Shown here: one piece after another, positions 60,971 to 64,000 of the stretch
Layout of the letters: each line of letters opens with the position of its first letter
How positions within the stretch are numbered: the stretch's first letter is position 1
Source: Engraulis encrasicolus
Lineage: Eukaryota; Chordata; Actinopteri; Clupeiformes; Engraulidae
DNA: 64,000 bases
Direction: 5' to 3'
Assembly: GCF_034702125.1 (NCBI RefSeq)
Contig: NC_085871.1
Coordinates: forward strand, 37,377,159 to 37,441,158
Translations under genes and position numbers: made by a program
The notes under the pieces: generated by a model
Told to the model about the DNA's origin: nothing
Databases searched by the model: none
The model's input: the letters and a program-made list of their open reading frames with translations, nothing else

Positions 60971-63900
60971 TCAGTCCACTCCAGCCTCCAGCAGCAGGCA
61001 CAGCTTCGTCACAGGCCTCTCCAGGACACCGGTCTTCATTTTGAAGTGCACAGAGCGTGCATGGCCCATCGCATCTGCTCGCACTTCCAGGACTCTCCCC
61101 ATCATCCAGCCTCCTCTCGGTGCTGTAGCATGTGCCATGAGAACAATGTCTCCAGGTACAAGGTTTCTTCTTTCTGTCCACTTCTGTCTCTGAGTGAATG
61201 GAGCTTCATCTGTCAACACCCTCTCAGCAGGCGAGTCTAGGAGTAAGGCAAGTCTTGTTCTAGGAGCTTTCCTCTGTTGAGTCTGGTCTCTTTTGAGCTC
61301 CGGGTCAGCAGCAGGAATCAACTGAAGGCCATCATCCAATACAGGCCACTGCTCCTTGGACTTGTAGAGAAATTCAGGTCCCTCCATCCAGCTCCCCTGA
61401 TCGACATCAGTTGCCTCTTTGATGACTGCAATTCTTTCCAATTTGGGCAGTAGCTCATTCTGCAGCTTGAGGTCTACTCTTGACATTTCAATCTGCTCCT
61501 CTGATGCTCTTTCGGTGAGGTCATGGTGATGCTGTTTTACAGGAATTCCTTGCAGGTGTTCAACAGAGATGTAATTTGCTGCTACAGAAGAATAGCCACG
61601 TTTGCTTCTGCAGCTGCCACCATTATAGACTAACCAACCAACCCGAGTTCGGGTGGCGTACGGGCCGTCATTCTGGCTGTTTATCACCTGCCAAGGCTCC
61701 AAGATTTTAGATGCATCAGTTCCTATCAACAGTTCAACATCTGCATGAATGTCATGAAGTTTTACATCTTTAAGATAAGGCCATTGAGCAATGTCAGCTT
61801 GTCTGGGAATGTTAAGTGTAGACACGGGCATACTCTTTTGAGTTAAAACATCAGGAAGCTCTATAAAATCTTCAGCATCCATGCCAGACACCTCCAGCCC
61901 TGACAGTATGTGAGCATCGACAACTTTCTGTTGGCCCATAGTTTTTAGAAGAATGTTTGTCTTCTCACCTCGCAGCTTCAGCTTTCTTGCCATGTTTTCT
62001 GTGCAGAACGTTCCAGAACTGCCAGGATCAAGAAACGCATATGTCTCTGTGGTCTTGTTGGTCAGTTTGCTTCTGACTTTCACAGCAACAATGGAAAAGG
62101 TGGAGTGTTCTACTCCGGCCCCGATATGGCTACATGTCTGAGAGGGCACATTTGAATCAGTTGAAGGGTTGACAGATGTACCTGTATTCTGTTTTTCTAT
62201 GTGAAGGACTCCGGGGTGTTTCTTGTGACATACATGGCAATTCAAACGTCTCCGACAGTTTTTGCTTATATGGCCTATTCTGAGGCAACCGAAACAAATG
62301 CCCTTGTTCTTGATGAAGTTTATTTTGTCACTGTGTTCTTTGGCTTTAAACTCTGAGCACTGATTCAATGTGTGGTTGTCCTGCAGGCAAAACAGGCAGC
62401 TATGAAAGGAGTTGGTGTTATTCATTGCATGTCCTGAAGGCTGCGCCATAGAGTCTTGGCTGACAGGAGTTACATTTGTGGCAAAACTGCTTTCCTTTCT
62501 CTCACTAAGCGGACTGCGGCTGGATGCTTTGGTGTGAGAAGAGGGGTAAGGATCTTGAATATTTCCAAAAACTGGATCTAATGCTATTTTGACTTGCTTC
62601 TCAATAAAATTCACAAGATCATTAAACATGGCTCTATATCCTCTTTTTTCCAACAGATCACATGCAACATTCCTCCATTTCTCTCTTAAATTGTAGGGAA
62701 GTTTCAGGATAATGCTCCGCATGTTAGACGGTATGTCCAATTCACTCAAGTACATCACTTGTTCCATCATGTTCGAACATCCTCTGAGAAATAAAGACAG
62801 TGCTTGCAATCCTTTCACATCCTCACGTTTTACTGGAGTCCAGTTCATTATTTTCTCCATGTAAGCAGATGCAATTTTGTGTTCATCTCCAAAGTGCTGT
62901 GCAAGAAGACTTTTGGCTCTTTGATAGCCTTGATCTGGGGGAAGATGTTGGCAACTCTGCACGAGGTCCCTTGGAAGCCCCCTGGTGTACTGTTCAAGGA
63001 AGCGCAAAGAGTCAATCGCATTATCCGTCTTCATTTCCACTCCATTTTCAAAGGCCCTAATAAATGACTGATATTGGAGAGGATCTCCATCAAAGACAGG
63101 GAGATTTCGTGCAGGCAGAGTTGATGATACACTCTGCTGAACTAACAATGCAGTGATTTCATTTTGTTTTTGCATAATGTTCACCACATCAATTTTGTTA
63201 TTTCCAGTTTGAGTTTGGGAATTTAAATTGTTTCCTGTTTGATGTCCGAGGAGAGCAGTGCGTCTTACTTGTGGCGGCATTACATTCATTTGCGCAGCAG
63301 GTCTTTGCTTTGGTCTGACTACTGGTGCAGCAGGGAAGGCAAGGATATTTGCATGAGGAACAAAGTCGCTGTCTTGGGGATTTAGTCCGGTGGAGTTTTG
63401 GGCTTTACTCTTTTTCAAATAAGAGTTCATTCCATCTGATCGTTTTGAACCACACTGAGATGTTTTACTTTCTAATACCTCAAGCTTTGCTGTATTTGCT
63501 GCCAAGTCTGTTTCCAGCTCCAATTGTTCCTTTTCCCTGCGTAATTTTTCTTTTTTTCGTCGTAACCTTTCCTCTTGCAATTCAATTTCATGTTTCTTTT
63601 TCAGCAGCTCAGATCGTTTCAAAAGAGCCATTCTCTCGGATTCCGCCTTTGCGCGCGCCTTGGATGAAGAGGTTGATGCGCCTGTTGCGCGTGATTTTGC
63701 ATTACTAGATTTTACACTCAACACATTTGAAATGCTGTCTTCGGGATTTATCCCATCATCAAGACAGTCTGTGGTATGAGGCTCTTTTGGCTGAGAGTAT
63801 GATTTACCACTTTTAGACAGCCACTCCTTTATCTCCTCAGTAAATGCTTGACATGATATGATTTTATCCTCAAAGTTTTTGATGTTGCTGTTAAGTGTTG

Positions 63901-64000
63901 GGTCATTCTCTGGTAGAGGCAATTCCATGAATGTCTCGTGTACTTTAAGCGCCTCCTCGTAGCACTGAATGAACAAGGCAAGCTGCGCGTTCACGGCATC
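60971..64000 (-). mobile_element. BEL/Pao gag-protease fused to pol tail; RT and integrase cores missing
   Basis: One open frame runs from the window edge (no start seen; the GTG at 63994 is internal) to a stop at about 60971, at least 1,007 residues. In order: a charged coiled-coil segment (about 130-210), a DUF1759-type gag domain (RNLPVFDGDPLQYQSFIRAF, about 295-480), zinc knuckles (CLFCLQDNHTLNQC; CFGCLRIGHISKNC, about 530-580), and an aspartic protease (TYAFLDPGSSGTFC, about 655). Next come the region before RT (LLIGTDASKILEPWQ, EEQIEMSRVD), a linker normally found after RNase H (GSWMEGPEFLYKSKEQWP), and the DUF5641 tail (VPGDIVLMAHATAPRGGWMM). The frame jumps over RT/RNase H near 61440-61480 and over the integrase core near 61220-61300 with no stop. 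It is likely a non-autonomous deletion derivative that relies on a full-length partner. Confidence 0.88.

Overview
The window looks like teleost fish nuclear DNA. It has intron-containing genes with GT-AG junctions, long (TG)n, (GA)n and (AAT)n microsatellites, and a dense load of fish-type mobile elements (Gypsy, BEL/Pao, Tc1, hAT, PIF/Harbinger-like, Penelope-like, tRNA-derived SINEs). I cannot name the species. Four host genes, all on the plus strand, can be read exon by exon from sequence and family knowledge.

Layout. 1-2558 is the 3' end of a Gypsy-type LTR retrotransposon (RNase H, integrase, 3' LTR). 5748-7037 is an intronless tetraspanin with an unusual polyglutamine-rich N-terminal extension; its 3' UTR runs to about 8 kb. 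11769-25884 is selenoprotein O in nine coding exons, ending in a UGA selenocysteine codon two residues before the stop, with a candidate SECIS hairpin near 26.65 kb and a polyadenylation signal near 26.95 kb. About 30.3-36.6 kb is a small secreted fibrinogen-domain protein (FGL/ANGPTL-like) with a 5' non-coding exon and six coding exons. 44382-59992 is a secreted protein with one SRCR domain and a C-terminal region I do not recognise, in seven coding exons. 60253-64000, on the minus strand, is a BEL/Pao retroelement whose long open frame has lost the reverse transcriptase and integrase cores.

The genes do not form an obvious pathway. SELENOO is an AMP-transferring pseudokinase, the tetraspanin is a membrane organiser, and the other two are secreted proteins with recognition-type domains. 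The spaces between and inside them are mostly mobile DNA. At least five short hAT-like elements have readable 8-bp target duplications. Two introns of the SRCR gene carry transposon nests: one is Tc1 containing a PIF/Harbinger-like element containing an hAT-like element, the other is Tc1 containing a TIR element containing a foldback with 0.54-kb arms.

The most unusual theme is that tandem repeats repeatedly start from, or end at, an exon edge and copy the splice site with it: the acceptors of SELENOO exons 3 and 4, the donor of a fibrinogen-gene exon, and the acceptor of the SRCR exon. A fifth splice donor is supplied by the first bases of an interspersed repeat. This gives rows of decoy splice sites beside real ones and is worth testing with RNA and comparative data.
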